A model generated the notes under the pieces. That model ran no database searches. It saw only the letters and a list, made by a program, of their open reading frames with translations, and was not told the origin of the DNA. This document shows, piece after piece, positions 17,686 through 25,517 of a stretch of 64,000 bases of DNA; position 1 is the first letter of the stretch, and each line of letters opens with the position of its first letter. The stretch comes from VHCN01 sp964589935. GTDB taxonomy: Bacteria > Verrucomicrobiota > Verrucomicrobiia > Limisphaerales > VHCN01. The stretch is from assembly GCA_964589935.1 (NCBI GenBank), contig CAZPVD010000010.1:75554-139553 (forward strand), written 5' to 3'. The position numbers and the translations under genes were made by a program.

Positions 17686-17892
17686 CTATTGCCGCTCGAA
17701 AATCTCCACGATGCTGTCGGCGTCAATCCGCACGGCTTCGGAGCGCCCGAAGTGGAAGAGAAGATTGTAATCCTTGGTGGCCCCGACATCGCGGCGGTCC
17801 TTGAACATGTATTGCGCGCCATTGTTCAACCGAATGGCGAACGGCCTGAACGGCTGGCGTTCCACGAGACTCTTGATTTCGGCAACTTTCAT
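17686..17892 (-). CDS. Small conserved protein, PVC-type (68 residues)
   Basis: A 68-residue protein (MKVAEIKSLVERQPFRPFAI, then a small beta-rich part ending IDADSIVEIFERQ). The pattern 'REPFRPF-x-I-x-L-x-NG' followed by a short beta domain is one I associate with small conserved proteins of Planctomycetes and Verrucomicrobia, of unknown function. It lies on the guaA strand, between guaA and the second copy of the guaA tail. The start at 17892 is an ATG with GGGAAAAA-like purines upstream. It could be the remaining cargo of a small insertion. Confidence 0.6.
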   Translation of the reverse strand: MKVAEIKSLVERQPFRPFAIRLNNGAQYMFKDRRDVGATKDYNLLFHFGRSEAVRIDADSIVEIFERQ

Positions 17893-17959
17893 GCGGGAAA
17901 AAACTTAGTTCATTCACGCTGTCTTGGAAACAGAAAGTTTCCGCCCGCCCGGCCTGCTC

Positions 17960-18013
17960 TTACTCCCACTCAATCGTCCCCGGCGGCTTGCTGGTGAGGT
18001 CGAAGACGATGCG
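17960..18013. repeat. guaA 3' tail, original copy of the direct repeat
   Basis: These 54 bases are the end of the intact guaA gene and match 17608-17660. The two copies bracket about 300 bases that carry only the 68-residue gene. If this is an attachment site, the intact copy restores guaA, as is usual for islands at this locus. Confidence 0.75.
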
Positions 18014-19501
18014 GTTGAGGCCTTTCACCTCGTTCGTGATGCGGAGCGAGACTTTCTCCAGCAGGTCGTAGGGCAGCTTCACCCAGTCGGCGGTCATGCC
18101 GTCCTGCGAGTCCACCGCGCGGATGGCGAGGGTCCAATCGTAGGTGCGCTCGTCGCCCTGCACGCCCACGCTTCGCACGGGCAGCAGCACCGCGAAACTC
18201 TGCCAAATCTTGTAGTAAAGACCGCTGGACTTCATCTCCTCGACCACGATGGCGTCGGCGCGGCGCAGAATCTTCAGCTTCTCCGGCGTGATTTCGCCGA
18301 GGCAGCGCACGGCGAGTCCCGGTCCGGGGAATGGCTGGCGATGGACGATCTCCTTGGGCAATCCCAACTCGGTGCCGAGCACGCGCACTTCGTCCTTGAA
18401 CAGGCAGCGCAGCGGTTCGACGAGCTTGAACTTCATTCGCTTGGGCAGGCCACCGACGTTGTGGTGGCTCTTGATGAGCGCGGCGGGGTTGCCCGCGATG
18501 GGCACGGACTCGATGACATCGGGATACAGCGTGCCTTGCGCGAGGAACTTCGCCCGGCCCGCGCGCTTCGTCGCGGCCTCGAACACCTCGATGAACGTGC
18601 GTCCGATGATCTTGCGCTTGCGCTCCGGGTCGCTCACGCCGCGCAGGCGTTTGAGGAAGAGCGCCGAGGCATCCTCGTATTGGAGCTTGATCTTGAAGTT
18701 GCGTCCGAAAACCTCTTGCACGACCTCGGCCTCGCGCGCGCGGAGCAGGCCGTTGTTGACGAAGATGCACGTGAGTTGGTCGCCAATGGCCTTGTGCAGC
18801 AGCGCCGCCGCGACGCTTGAATCCACGCCGCCGCTGAGGCCGAGGATGACCCGTTCCCTGCCGACTTGCGCGCGGATTTGCTCGACGGCCTGATCTAGGT
18901 AGCCACGCATTGTCCAGCTCTTGCCGCAGCCGCACACGCCGTGGACAAAGTTGGAGACCACTTCCCTGCCGCGCGGCGTGTGAACGACCTCGGGATGAAA
19001 CTGGATGCCGAAGAGCTTCCGCTTCGGATGTTCGATGGCCGCGTAATCGGAGTTCTCAGTCGTGCCGACAACGACGAAATCCCTCGGCAGGCGCGTGAGT
19101 TTGTCGCCGTGCGAATTCCAGACCTGCAACGAGCCGGGCAGATGTTTGAAGAGCGCGCAGGACTTGTCAGCGATGTTGAGCGTGCCCTTCCCGTATTCGC
19201 GCTTCTGGCCCTTCTCGACCTTGCCGCCAAGGAATTGCGCGAGGATCTGCACCCCGTAGCAAATGCCGAGCACGGGCACGCCGAGCTTGAAGATGGCCTT
19301 GTCCGGCAGCGGCGCGTCATTCGCATACACGCTCGACGGGCCGCCGGAGAGGATCAGGCCGCGCGGCTTCATCGCCGCAATCTGGGCGGCGGGCGTGTCG
19401 TAGCGGACGATGGTCGAATAGACGCTGCACTCGCGGATGCGCCGCGCAATGACCTGCGTGTATTGCGAACCGAAATCGAGGATGACAATCTGCTCGTTCA
19501 T
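17960..19501 (-). CDS. guaA: GMP synthase (glutamine-hydrolysing)
   Basis: GMP synthase, 513 residues, which aminates XMP to GMP. The N-terminal class I amidotransferase domain (1-190) has the nucleophile Cys81 in LGICYGVQ and the His169/Glu171 pair in GIQFHPEV. The ATP-pyrophosphatase domain follows, with the PP-loop LSGGVDSS at 222-229, and then the dimerisation domain ending in NRIVFDLTSKPPGTIEWE. The ATG at 19501 gives the standard N-terminus MNEQIVILDFGSQYTQ; the longer open frame is upstream noise. The 3' end is duplicated 350 bases downstream. Confidence 0.97.
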   Translation of the reverse strand: MNEQIVILDFGSQYTQVIARRIRECSVYSTIVRYDTPAAQIAAMKPRGLILSGGPSSVYANDAPLPDKAIFKLGVPVLGICYGVQILAQFLGGKVEKGQKREYGKGTLNIADKSCALFKHLPGSLQVWNSHGDKLTRLPRDFVVVGTTENSDYAAIEHPKRKLFGIQFHPEVVHTPRGREVVSNFVHGVCGCGKSWTMRGYLDQAVEQIRAQVGRERVILGLSGGVDSSVAAALLHKAIGDQLTCIFVNNGLLRAREAEVVQEVFGRNFKIKLQYEDASALFLKRLRGVSDPERKRKIIGRTFIEVFEAATKRAGRAKFLAQGTLYPDVIESVPIAGNPAALIKSHHNVGGLPKRMKFKLVEPLRCLFKDEVRVLGTELGLPKEIVHRQPFPGPGLAVRCLGEITPEKLKILRRADAIVVEEMKSSGLYYKIWQSFAVLLPVRSVGVQGDERTYDWTLAIRAVDSQDGMTADWVKLPYDLLEKVSLRITNEVKGLNRIVFDLTSKPPGTIEWE

Positions 19502-19671
19502 TGGAGCGAAAGGACGTGTGTTTGCACGGCGCGCCCGGTGTTGGCGAGAAAAAAATCCAACAACCTTGAACGAGTGCGCGACGATTCGTCCGCCGCCGGT
19601 GATTTGGAAATCGCTTGCCTCGACGCGGCGATTCACTAGCCTTCCCCCGAACTTCAACACGAACACACATC

Positions 19672-20517
19672 ATGAGATTCGGCATCAACACATTTCTGTT
19701 CACGTCGCCCTTCACCACCGCGAGCGTGAAGCTGTTCCCGCAGTTCAAGAAGTGGGGCTTCGACACGGTGGAAATCCCCATCGAGGCGCCCGAGCACATT
19801 GACCCCGCCAAGGTGAAGGCCGCCGCCGACAAGCACGGCCTCGCCATCGGCTCGGTCTGCGCGTGCATGGGGCCGGGACGCGACTTCCGCGGCAGCGCGG
19901 CCGACCAGCGCACGGCCATGAAGTATTGCAAGGCACTCGTGGACCAGGCCGCCAGGATGGGACGACCAAACATCATCGGGCCGATTTATTCCGTCGTCGG
20001 CAAGGCGGACGCCGTCGAGCCGAAGCAGCAGAAGAAGGAGTTCGCGCTCGTGGTGAAAAACCTCAAGAAGCTCGCCGACTACGCCGCAAAGAAAAAGATA
20101 AGGCTCTGCATCGAGCCGCTGAACCGGTTCGAGACGGACTTCCTCAACACCTGCGACCAGGGACTCAGGCTCATCAAGGCCGTCGGCAAAAAAAACGTGA
20201 AGCTTCACCTCGACACGTTCCACATGAACATCGAGGAGAAGGACCAGCATGACGCCATCGTCAAGGCCGGCAGGGTTCTCGGCCATTTCCACGCCTGCGG
20301 CAGTGATCGCGGCACGCCGGGCGGCGATCACATTGACTGGAAGCCCATCGTGAAGGCGCTCAAGAAGGCCGGCTACAATGGTGATGTCGTGATCGAGAGC
20401 TTCACCACCGACGTGAAGGTCATCGCGCGCGCCGCCGCAATCTGGCGCCGCATTGAGCCGACGCGCAACGAAATCGCCGTGAGGGGCCTCAAGAATCTGC
20501 GCAGGTTTTTCCGGTAA
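19672..20517 (+). CDS. Sugar 3-epimerase / TIM-barrel isomerase (DTE-like)
   Basis: A 281-residue TIM-barrel protein of the sugar phosphate isomerase/epimerase group, closest by eye to D-tagatose/D-psicose 3-epimerases. Those enzymes epimerise ketoses at C3 with a divalent metal. Metal and catalytic residues are visible: Glu in CIEPLNRFE, Asp in LHLDTFHMNIEE, His in HFHACGSDRG and Glu in VVIESFT. It has no signal peptide, so it should be cytoplasmic. The ATG at 19672 matches the family N-terminus MRFGINTFLFT. The next gene, a DUF1080 protein, follows in the same direction after 68 bases; the surrounding genes also act on sugars. Confidence 0.85.
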   Translation: MRFGINTFLFTSPFTTASVKLFPQFKKWGFDTVEIPIEAPEHIDPAKVKAAADKHGLAIGSVCACMGPGRDFRGSAADQRTAMKYCKALVDQAARMGRPNIIGPIYSVVGKADAVEPKQQKKEFALVVKNLKKLADYAAKKKIRLCIEPLNRFETDFLNTCDQGLRLIKAVGKKNVKLHLDTFHMNIEEKDQHDAIVKAGRVLGHFHACGSDRGTPGGDHIDWKPIVKALKKAGYNGDVVIESFTTDVKVIARAAAIWRRIEPTRNEIAVRGLKNLRRFFR

Positions 20518-20585
20518 GAACCAGCGTTGCGCGCCGTGAATGGCGCATAAAATCACAACGTCACTCCAACAACCTGAACCAAGCC

Positions 20586-21665
20586 ATGAACCTCACCAAA
20601 TCCGCCATCACACTCGCCGCGCTCGCCGCGCTCGCCTTCAACGCCGCCGCCGCCGAGGACGGCTTCAAATCGCTCTTCAACGGCAAGGACCTCACCGGCT
20701 GGGCTGGCAGGCCGGAGCATTGGTCGGTGCAAGACGGTGCAATCACTGGCACAACTAGAGAAAACCCCGCCAAAGGCAACAACTTCCTCATTGCAAAGGA
20801 TGGTGACAAGAATCTCATCGTCAGCGATTTTGAGTTGCGCTTGTCCTACAAGATAATTGCGAACAACGAAAAAAACTTTGGTGACTCGGGCATCCAGTAT
20901 CGTAGTAAGGAATTGCCGGATTTCGTTGTAAGCGGGTATCAGGCAAATCTAATGGTCACCAAGCCTTTAACCGGCATTCTTTATGAAGAAAAGGGGCGCG
21001 GCATCATCCATCAACTCGGCCAGAAGGTCGTGATAAAGGCCGATCCTGACGAGCCGAAAAAGCACAAGATTGAAGTCGTCGGCTCCTTCGGTAAATCCGA
21101 AGAAATCCAGGCGAGCTTCAAGAAGGACGATTGGAATGATTATGTCGTCATCGCCAAAGGTAATCATCTCCAGCACTTCATCAACGGCGTGCAGACGGCG
21201 GATGTGACGGACGAGGACGAGGCGAGGGCTGCCAAGTCTGGAATCCTAGCTTTGCAACTCCACGCCGGGCCGCCGATGACTGTTCAGTTCAAGAACATCC
21301 GCATCAAGACGCTCGGCGGCGGCGCGCAGTTCGACGGCGCATGGAAGGTTGTCGAAGGGACCGTCAACGGACAGGCAGCGCCAAGGGAGTTTCTGGATTC
21401 GGTCACGGTCGTCATCGAGGGCAAGGCCTACCGCACCACGGTCGGCAGCGAGACGGACAGCGGCAAGTTCACCGTGGACGAATCCAAGTCACCCAAGGCG
21501 ATGGACATCGAGCCTTCCCGCGACGGCGCGCCGACCATACCGGCCATCTACGAATTCGACGGCGAGACCCTGCGCGTGGCCTACGCGACGAAGGGCGCGC
21601 GCCCGACGGAGTTCAAGTCCGAGGCGGACAGCGGCGTGGTGGTGTTCACCTACAAGCGCAAGTGA
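20586..21665 (+). CDS. Secreted PF06439 (DUF1080) protein with C-terminal TIGR03067-like domain
   Basis: A 359-residue exported protein. A Sec signal peptide (1-23, cut near AAAAED) precedes a PF06439 jelly-roll domain (about 25-240) with GFKSLFNGKDLTGW, GDSGIQYRSKE and DDWNDYVVIAKGNHLQHFINGV. This family contains 3-keto-glycoside hydrolases/lyases. The C-terminal 110 residues (FDGAWKVVEGTVNGQ ... PTIPAIYEFDGETLRVAYA) resemble the planctomycetal TIGR03067 domain, so this is a fusion. Part of the jelly-roll region has lower GC than its flanks. A hairpin with a T-run follows the stop codon. Confidence 0.85.
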   Translation: MNLTKSAITLAALAALAFNAAAAEDGFKSLFNGKDLTGWAGRPEHWSVQDGAITGTTRENPAKGNNFLIAKDGDKNLIVSDFELRLSYKIIANNEKNFGDSGIQYRSKELPDFVVSGYQANLMVTKPLTGILYEEKGRGIIHQLGQKVVIKADPDEPKKHKIEVVGSFGKSEEIQASFKKDDWNDYVVIAKGNHLQHFINGVQTADVTDEDEARAAKSGILALQLHAGPPMTVQFKNIRIKTLGGGAQFDGAWKVVEGTVNGQAAPREFLDSVTVVIEGKAYRTTVGSETDSGKFTVDESKSPKAMDIEPSRDGAPTIPAIYEFDGETLRVAYATKGARPTEFKSEADSGVVVFTYKRK

Positions 21666-21685
21666 CGATTCTAACCCGCTTTGCG

Positions 21686-21721
21686 AAGGGCGCGCTTTTA
21701 CGGCGCGCCTTTCCTGTTTTT
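21686..21721 (+). terminator. Putative intrinsic terminator after the DUF1080 gene
   Basis: An inverted repeat (AAGGGCGCGC with GGCGCGCCTT, loop about five bases) is followed by TTCCTGTTTTT. It stands 20 bases after the DUF1080 stop codon. The T-run ends exactly at the ATG of the next gene, so the two signals overlap. Confidence 0.6.
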
Positions 21722-22144
21722 ATGAACTGCATTCTGGCTCCATTCACTATTGCCGACTTCGACGAAGTTCTGGCCTTGTGGCGCGCGACCGAGGGCGTCG
21801 GCCTGAACGAATCCGACTCGCGAGAGAACATCGCCGCCTACCTTGCGCACAATCCGGGCATGAGCTTCATCGCGCGCGATGAACATGGGCACCTCGTCGG
21901 TGCGGTGCTCTGCGGGCACGATGGCCGTCGCGGTTATCTGCATCACCTGGCCGTGGCATCCGCGCATCGGCAGCGCGGCATCGGACGGCGGCTGGTGGAG
22001 GCGTGCTTCGCCGAACTGGCGAGGCTTGGCATTGTGAAGTGCAACATCTTCGTCTTCGCGCACAACACTGAGGGCCAGCAATTCTGGCTGCACAACGGCT
22101 GGAATGGTCGTGCCGACCTGCGCGTGATGCAGAAACAGATTTGA
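21722..22144 (+). CDS. GNAT-family N-acetyltransferase
   Basis: A 140-residue GNAT acetyltransferase, which moves an acetyl group from acetyl-CoA to an amine; the substrate is unknown. The acetyl-CoA pyrophosphate-binding motif A is clear: HHLAVASAHRQRGIGRRLVEACF, and FVFAHNTEGQQFWLHNGW is the C-terminal motif B. I prefer the ATG at 21722, giving MNCILAPFTIADFDEVLALW. A GTG at 21662, overlapping the previous stop codon as GTGA, is an alternative that would place the terminator-like hairpin inside the gene. Confidence 0.8.
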   Translation: MNCILAPFTIADFDEVLALWRATEGVGLNESDSRENIAAYLAHNPGMSFIARDEHGHLVGAVLCGHDGRRGYLHHLAVASAHRQRGIGRRLVEACFAELARLGIVKCNIFVFAHNTEGQQFWLHNGWNGRADLRVMQKQI

Positions 22145-22181
22145 AGCCACCGCTGTCCGGCGTAGTCTGACCCGAAGCAAT

Positions 22182-23135
22182 ATGAAAAAACTTTTGACCG
22201 TCCTCGCCCTGCTTGCCGCCGCGCTCGCCGTGGATGCCGCCGACAAGAAAATCATCTTCATCGCCGGCCGCCCCAGTCATGGACCGCTGGCGCACGAGCA
22301 CCGCGCGGGCTGCCTGCTGCTGGCGAAATGCCTGCAAGGTTTCCCCGGCGTCGTCACCGAGGTTCACTCGAACGGCTGGGTTGCGGATGAGAAGGCCTTC
22401 GAGAACGCCGCAGCCATCGTCGTTTACAGCGACGGCGGCGGCGGGCATCCGTTCCTCAAGGACAACCACCTCGAAACCATCGGTGCGCTGATGAAGAAGG
22501 GCGTCGGCCTCGGCTGCATCCACTACGCCGTCGAGCCGACGACGGAGAAGGGCAACAAGGAATTTCAGGACTGGATCGGCGGCTGCTTCGAGACTTATTG
22601 GAGCGTGAACCCGCATTGGGACGCGGACTTCACTTCATTGCCCAAGCACGCGGTCACGCGCGGCGTGAAGCCGTTCAAGACGAACGACGAGTGGTATTAC
22701 CACATGCGCTTCCCCGCCGACATGAGCCGCGTGACGCCGATTCTCACCGCGATGCCGCCCGAACGCACGACCGGATGGAGCAAGGACAAGCCTGCGGACG
22801 CCAAGCCCTCCACGCACGGCGGCAACCCCGACGTGTGGAAGGCCGTCGTCGAGCGCAAGGAGCCGCAGCACGTCATGTGGGTCACCGATCGGGCGGACGG
22901 CGGGCGCGGCTTCGGCATTAGCGGCGGGCACAATCACCTGAACTGGGGGAACAACGACCAGCGCAAACTTGTCCTCAACGCCATCGTCTGGACTGCGAAA
23001 GTCGAAGTGCCCGCAAGCGGTGTTGAATCGTCCGCCACGCAGGAGGACTTGATGGCGAACCTTGATCCGAAGGGACAGACCAAGCCCAAAACACCGGCGC
23101 AGAAAAAGGAAGAGCCGAAGAAGAGCGAGAAGTAA
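22182..23135 (+). CDS. ThuA-domain secreted protein
   Basis: A 317-residue exported protein with a ThuA-like domain. A Sec signal (MKKLLTVLALLAAALAVDAAD) precedes the glutamine-amidotransferase-like fold: KIIFIAGRPSHG, AIVVYSDGGGGHPFL, GVGLGCIHYAVEP and the C-terminal GGHNHLNWGNNDQRKLVLNAIVW. ThuA proteins take part in trehalose and 3-keto-sugar use in other bacteria. The last 40 residues are a Lys/Pro-rich tail. It is 37 bases after the GNAT gene and converges on the next gene with a 17-base gap. Confidence 0.85.
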   Translation: MKKLLTVLALLAAALAVDAADKKIIFIAGRPSHGPLAHEHRAGCLLLAKCLQGFPGVVTEVHSNGWVADEKAFENAAAIVVYSDGGGGHPFLKDNHLETIGALMKKGVGLGCIHYAVEPTTEKGNKEFQDWIGGCFETYWSVNPHWDADFTSLPKHAVTRGVKPFKTNDEWYYHMRFPADMSRVTPILTAMPPERTTGWSKDKPADAKPSTHGGNPDVWKAVVERKEPQHVMWVTDRADGGRGFGISGGHNHLNWGNNDQRKLVLNAIVWTAKVEVPASGVESSATQEDLMANLDPKGQTKPKTPAQKKEEPKKSEK

Positions 23136-23152
23136 TGCCGCCAAATCGCGGC

Positions 23153-23875
23153 TTACTCCGCCTTTTTGAAGAACTCCGTCTTCTTAGTTTCGACCGACGA
23201 TCCCCAGATGCGGATGTTCGTGATCTTGCCAAGGTCATCAAACGAGCCGAAGCCGATGCAGCCGTTCGCGAATGTCTTGTCCTCCGCGAGCATGATGGGC
23301 TTGCTCATGTCGTCGAAGAAAGTCTTCACCGTGCCGGCCTTTGTGTCGCGTTCGAGGCGCACCTTGTGCCACTCGTTCTGGTTCCACGTGATGCCCTTCG
23401 TCGTTTCCTTCGCGATGGCGGTGCGCGGCGCGTCCTTCACGATGAAGATGTTGTGCGCGTGCGGATCGGCGGCGACGGCGATGTGGTTGTAGTAAAACTT
23501 CTGCGGCTCGGTGAAGCCGAAGAACAGGCACATGTCCTGATGGCCGTAGGGCTTCACCGTCGAGAGCAGGTCCACTTCAAGGATGAAGTCACCGAAAACC
23601 TTGTCCGCGATGAGCGCGATGTCGAACGGCGAGCGGTTGGCCGGCTTGTAGTCGCACTGCTTGAAAAGTTCGAGCGAGGATTTGTCCCCATCTTTCGCAA
23701 TGCGCCACGCCTTTGGGTCGCAGAAGACGAAATCCTTGATTGCATCCGGCTTGGCGAAGTTCTGCTCGTAAAGCAGCTTCCAGCCCCCGGGAAGCTTCGG
23801 CGGGGAATCTGCGGCGTGTGTTGACATTGAGAACGCCAGCGCGAGCGCGAACCAGGAGAGCACAGTTGTTTTCAT
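23153..23875 (-). CDS. Secreted DUF1080-like beta-jelly-roll protein
   Basis: A 240-residue exported protein. The signal peptide MKTTVLSWFALALAFSMSTHA is cut before ADSPP. The mature part has the concanavalin/PF06439-like layout: WKLLYEQNFAKPDAIKDFVF, then FGDFILEVDLLS, QDMCLFFGF, WNQNEWHKVRLERD and a final GCIGFGSFDDLGKITNIRIWG. It probably binds or cleaves a carbohydrate; the exact role is unknown. The ATG at 23875 is chosen for the signal peptide. A terminator separates it from the upstream Gfo/Idh gene on the same strand. Confidence 0.75.
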   Translation of the reverse strand: MKTTVLSWFALALAFSMSTHAADSPPKLPGGWKLLYEQNFAKPDAIKDFVFCDPKAWRIAKDGDKSSLELFKQCDYKPANRSPFDIALIADKVFGDFILEVDLLSTVKPYGHQDMCLFFGFTEPQKFYYNHIAVAADPHAHNIFIVKDAPRTAIAKETTKGITWNQNEWHKVRLERDTKAGTVKTFFDDMSKPIMLAEDKTFANGCIGFGSFDDLGKITNIRIWGSSVETKKTEFFKKAE

Positions 23876-23923
23876 ACAGGCGGATGGGAACAGTTTTTCT
23901 GAGATTCGACCGCTGAGACGCAT

Positions 23924-23967
23924 AAAAGGCGCAAGAGGTTTTGCTTTAGTGCCTCTTGCGCCCTTTT
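23924..23967 (-). terminator. Intrinsic terminator after the Gfo/Idh gene
   Basis: A long inverted repeat, AAAAGGCGCAAGAGG (23924-23938) with CCTCTTGCGCCCTTTT (23952-23967, one extra base), forms a hairpin that ends in a T-run on the minus strand. It stands 19 bases after the Gfo/Idh stop codon. Confidence 0.7.
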
Positions 23968-23985
23968 GCGGGAATTAGTCAACGA

Positions 23986-25449
23986 TCACACGCGTTCCGG
24001 CACGACGAACGGCGCGCGGTAGTCGCGGGTGAGCAGTTTGTCGGCGTCCTTGTTGCCGATGAACTTCTCGACCTTCGGGTCCATCGTAAGCACGGGGCCG
24101 ATGGTGGCCTTGGTTTTGTTCAAGTCCACGCCGTTGGCGGCGAGGTGATCGGCCATGCGGTCAAAGGTTTCTGTCGCGCCGCGCTCGCCCTTGATCTTCT
24201 CGCGGATTTCATCGGGCGAAGCCTTCGCGCCGAGGCGATACGAGACGTTGCCGGTGTGGCAGAGAGCGCTGGAGAGGTGGCCTTCCCAGATGTCAGCGTG
24301 CAGGTCGGAGACTTTGCGCGACTTGACGGCTTGGATGAAGTTCTCGAAGTGGTCGCTTGCGCCCTTGAACTCCTTGACCAACTTCCCGTCCTTGTCGTAG
24401 GCGGACGCGCCAGAATAGTTCGGCACGGTCACGTGGCCGCCTTCGCAATGAACGACGACCGCGACGCTGCCGCCCATGAACTTGTCCATGTTCTTCGAGC
24501 CGGTTTTCTCCGGGAGGCCGCGCACTTCAAAAATAAGCGGAGCCTTTTCGTAATCGTGAAACACGAACTGCGTGTTCGGCGTCTCCGCGTCGTCCTCGTA
24601 ACCGAGGCGTCCGCCGACGCTCATGACGCGCGGCGATAGCCGGTCTTCGCCGACGAACCAGCGGGCAATGTCCATCTGGTGGATGCCCTGATTGCCGAGG
24701 TCGCCACAGCCGTAGGCCCAGAACCAGTGCCAATCGTAGTGAATCGGGCCGTAGCCCTTGGAGTTGCGGCGCGGCGGATCGAGCGGCGCGGGTCCGCACC
24801 AGAGGTTGTAATCAATGTTCTCCGGCACCGGCTGCGGGCCTTCCGTCTTGCCGATGGAGCCGCGCGGCTTGTAGCAGAGGCCGCGGCTGATGAGGATTTT
24901 GCCGAGGTTGCCCGCGCGAATCCACTCAACCATTTCCTTGATGCCGTGGCTGGAACGGCTCTGCGTGCCGGTCTGGCAAATTTTCGCATACTTGCGCGCG
25001 GCCTCGACGATTTTGCGGCCTTCCCAGACGTTATGGGAAACAGGCTTCTCGACATACACGTCCTTGCCGGCTTGGATTGCCCAGATGGCGGCGAGCGCGT
25101 GCCAGTGATTCGGCGTGGCGATGGTGACGGCGTCCACGTCCTTCTGCTCGAAGAGCTGGCGCATGTCGGAGTAACCGCGCAGATTTTCGTCGTGCTTCTT
25201 GCCTGCGGCGATGCCCGCGTCGAGCACCTTCTTGTCCACGTCGCAGAGCGCGACGAGCTTGACGCCCTCGGGGCCTAGCTTGCGCATGCCATCAATGTGA
25301 CTCTGGCCGCGGCCGTGGAAGCCCACGGTGGCGACGCGGATGGTGCTGTTGGCGCCGGCGACCTGCGACCACGAGCGCGCGCTCCAACTGAGCGTGGCTC
25401 CGGCGAAGAGGGAGGTCTTGAGGAAGTTGCGACGATTGAGAGTTTTCAT
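23986..25449 (-). CDS. Gfo/Idh/MocA oxidoreductase, Tat-exported
   Basis: A 487-residue NAD(P)-dependent oxidoreductase of the Gfo/Idh/MocA family. The N-terminus has a twin-arginine signal, LNRRNFLKTSLFAGATLSW. The Rossmann fold begins with IRVATVGFHGRGQSH, and the family EKP motif appears in YVEKPVSHNVWEGRKIVEAA. The C-terminal substrate domain includes CGDLGNQGIHQMDIARWF. Exported members of this family in PVC bacteria oxidise sugars, likely to 3-keto forms. The ATG at 25449 fits the signal peptide. It follows the PmoA-like gene after 68 bases on the same strand. Confidence 0.88.
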   Translation of the reverse strand: MKTLNRRNFLKTSLFAGATLSWSARSWSQVAGANSTIRVATVGFHGRGQSHIDGMRKLGPEGVKLVALCDVDKKVLDAGIAAGKKHDENLRGYSDMRQLFEQKDVDAVTIATPNHWHALAAIWAIQAGKDVYVEKPVSHNVWEGRKIVEAARKYAKICQTGTQSRSSHGIKEMVEWIRAGNLGKILISRGLCYKPRGSIGKTEGPQPVPENIDYNLWCGPAPLDPPRRNSKGYGPIHYDWHWFWAYGCGDLGNQGIHQMDIARWFVGEDRLSPRVMSVGGRLGYEDDAETPNTQFVFHDYEKAPLIFEVRGLPEKTGSKNMDKFMGGSVAVVVHCEGGHVTVPNYSGASAYDKDGKLVKEFKGASDHFENFIQAVKSRKVSDLHADIWEGHLSSALCHTGNVSYRLGAKASPDEIREKIKGERGATETFDRMADHLAANGVDLNKTKATIGPVLTMDPKVEKFIGNKDADKLLTRDYRAPFVVPERV

Positions 25450-25517
25450 AGGTGGCTGCGGTTGAGTTCGCGTGGACGATGCCGCGCTTGAACGATTTGA
25501 ACAAGACGAAAATCGCT

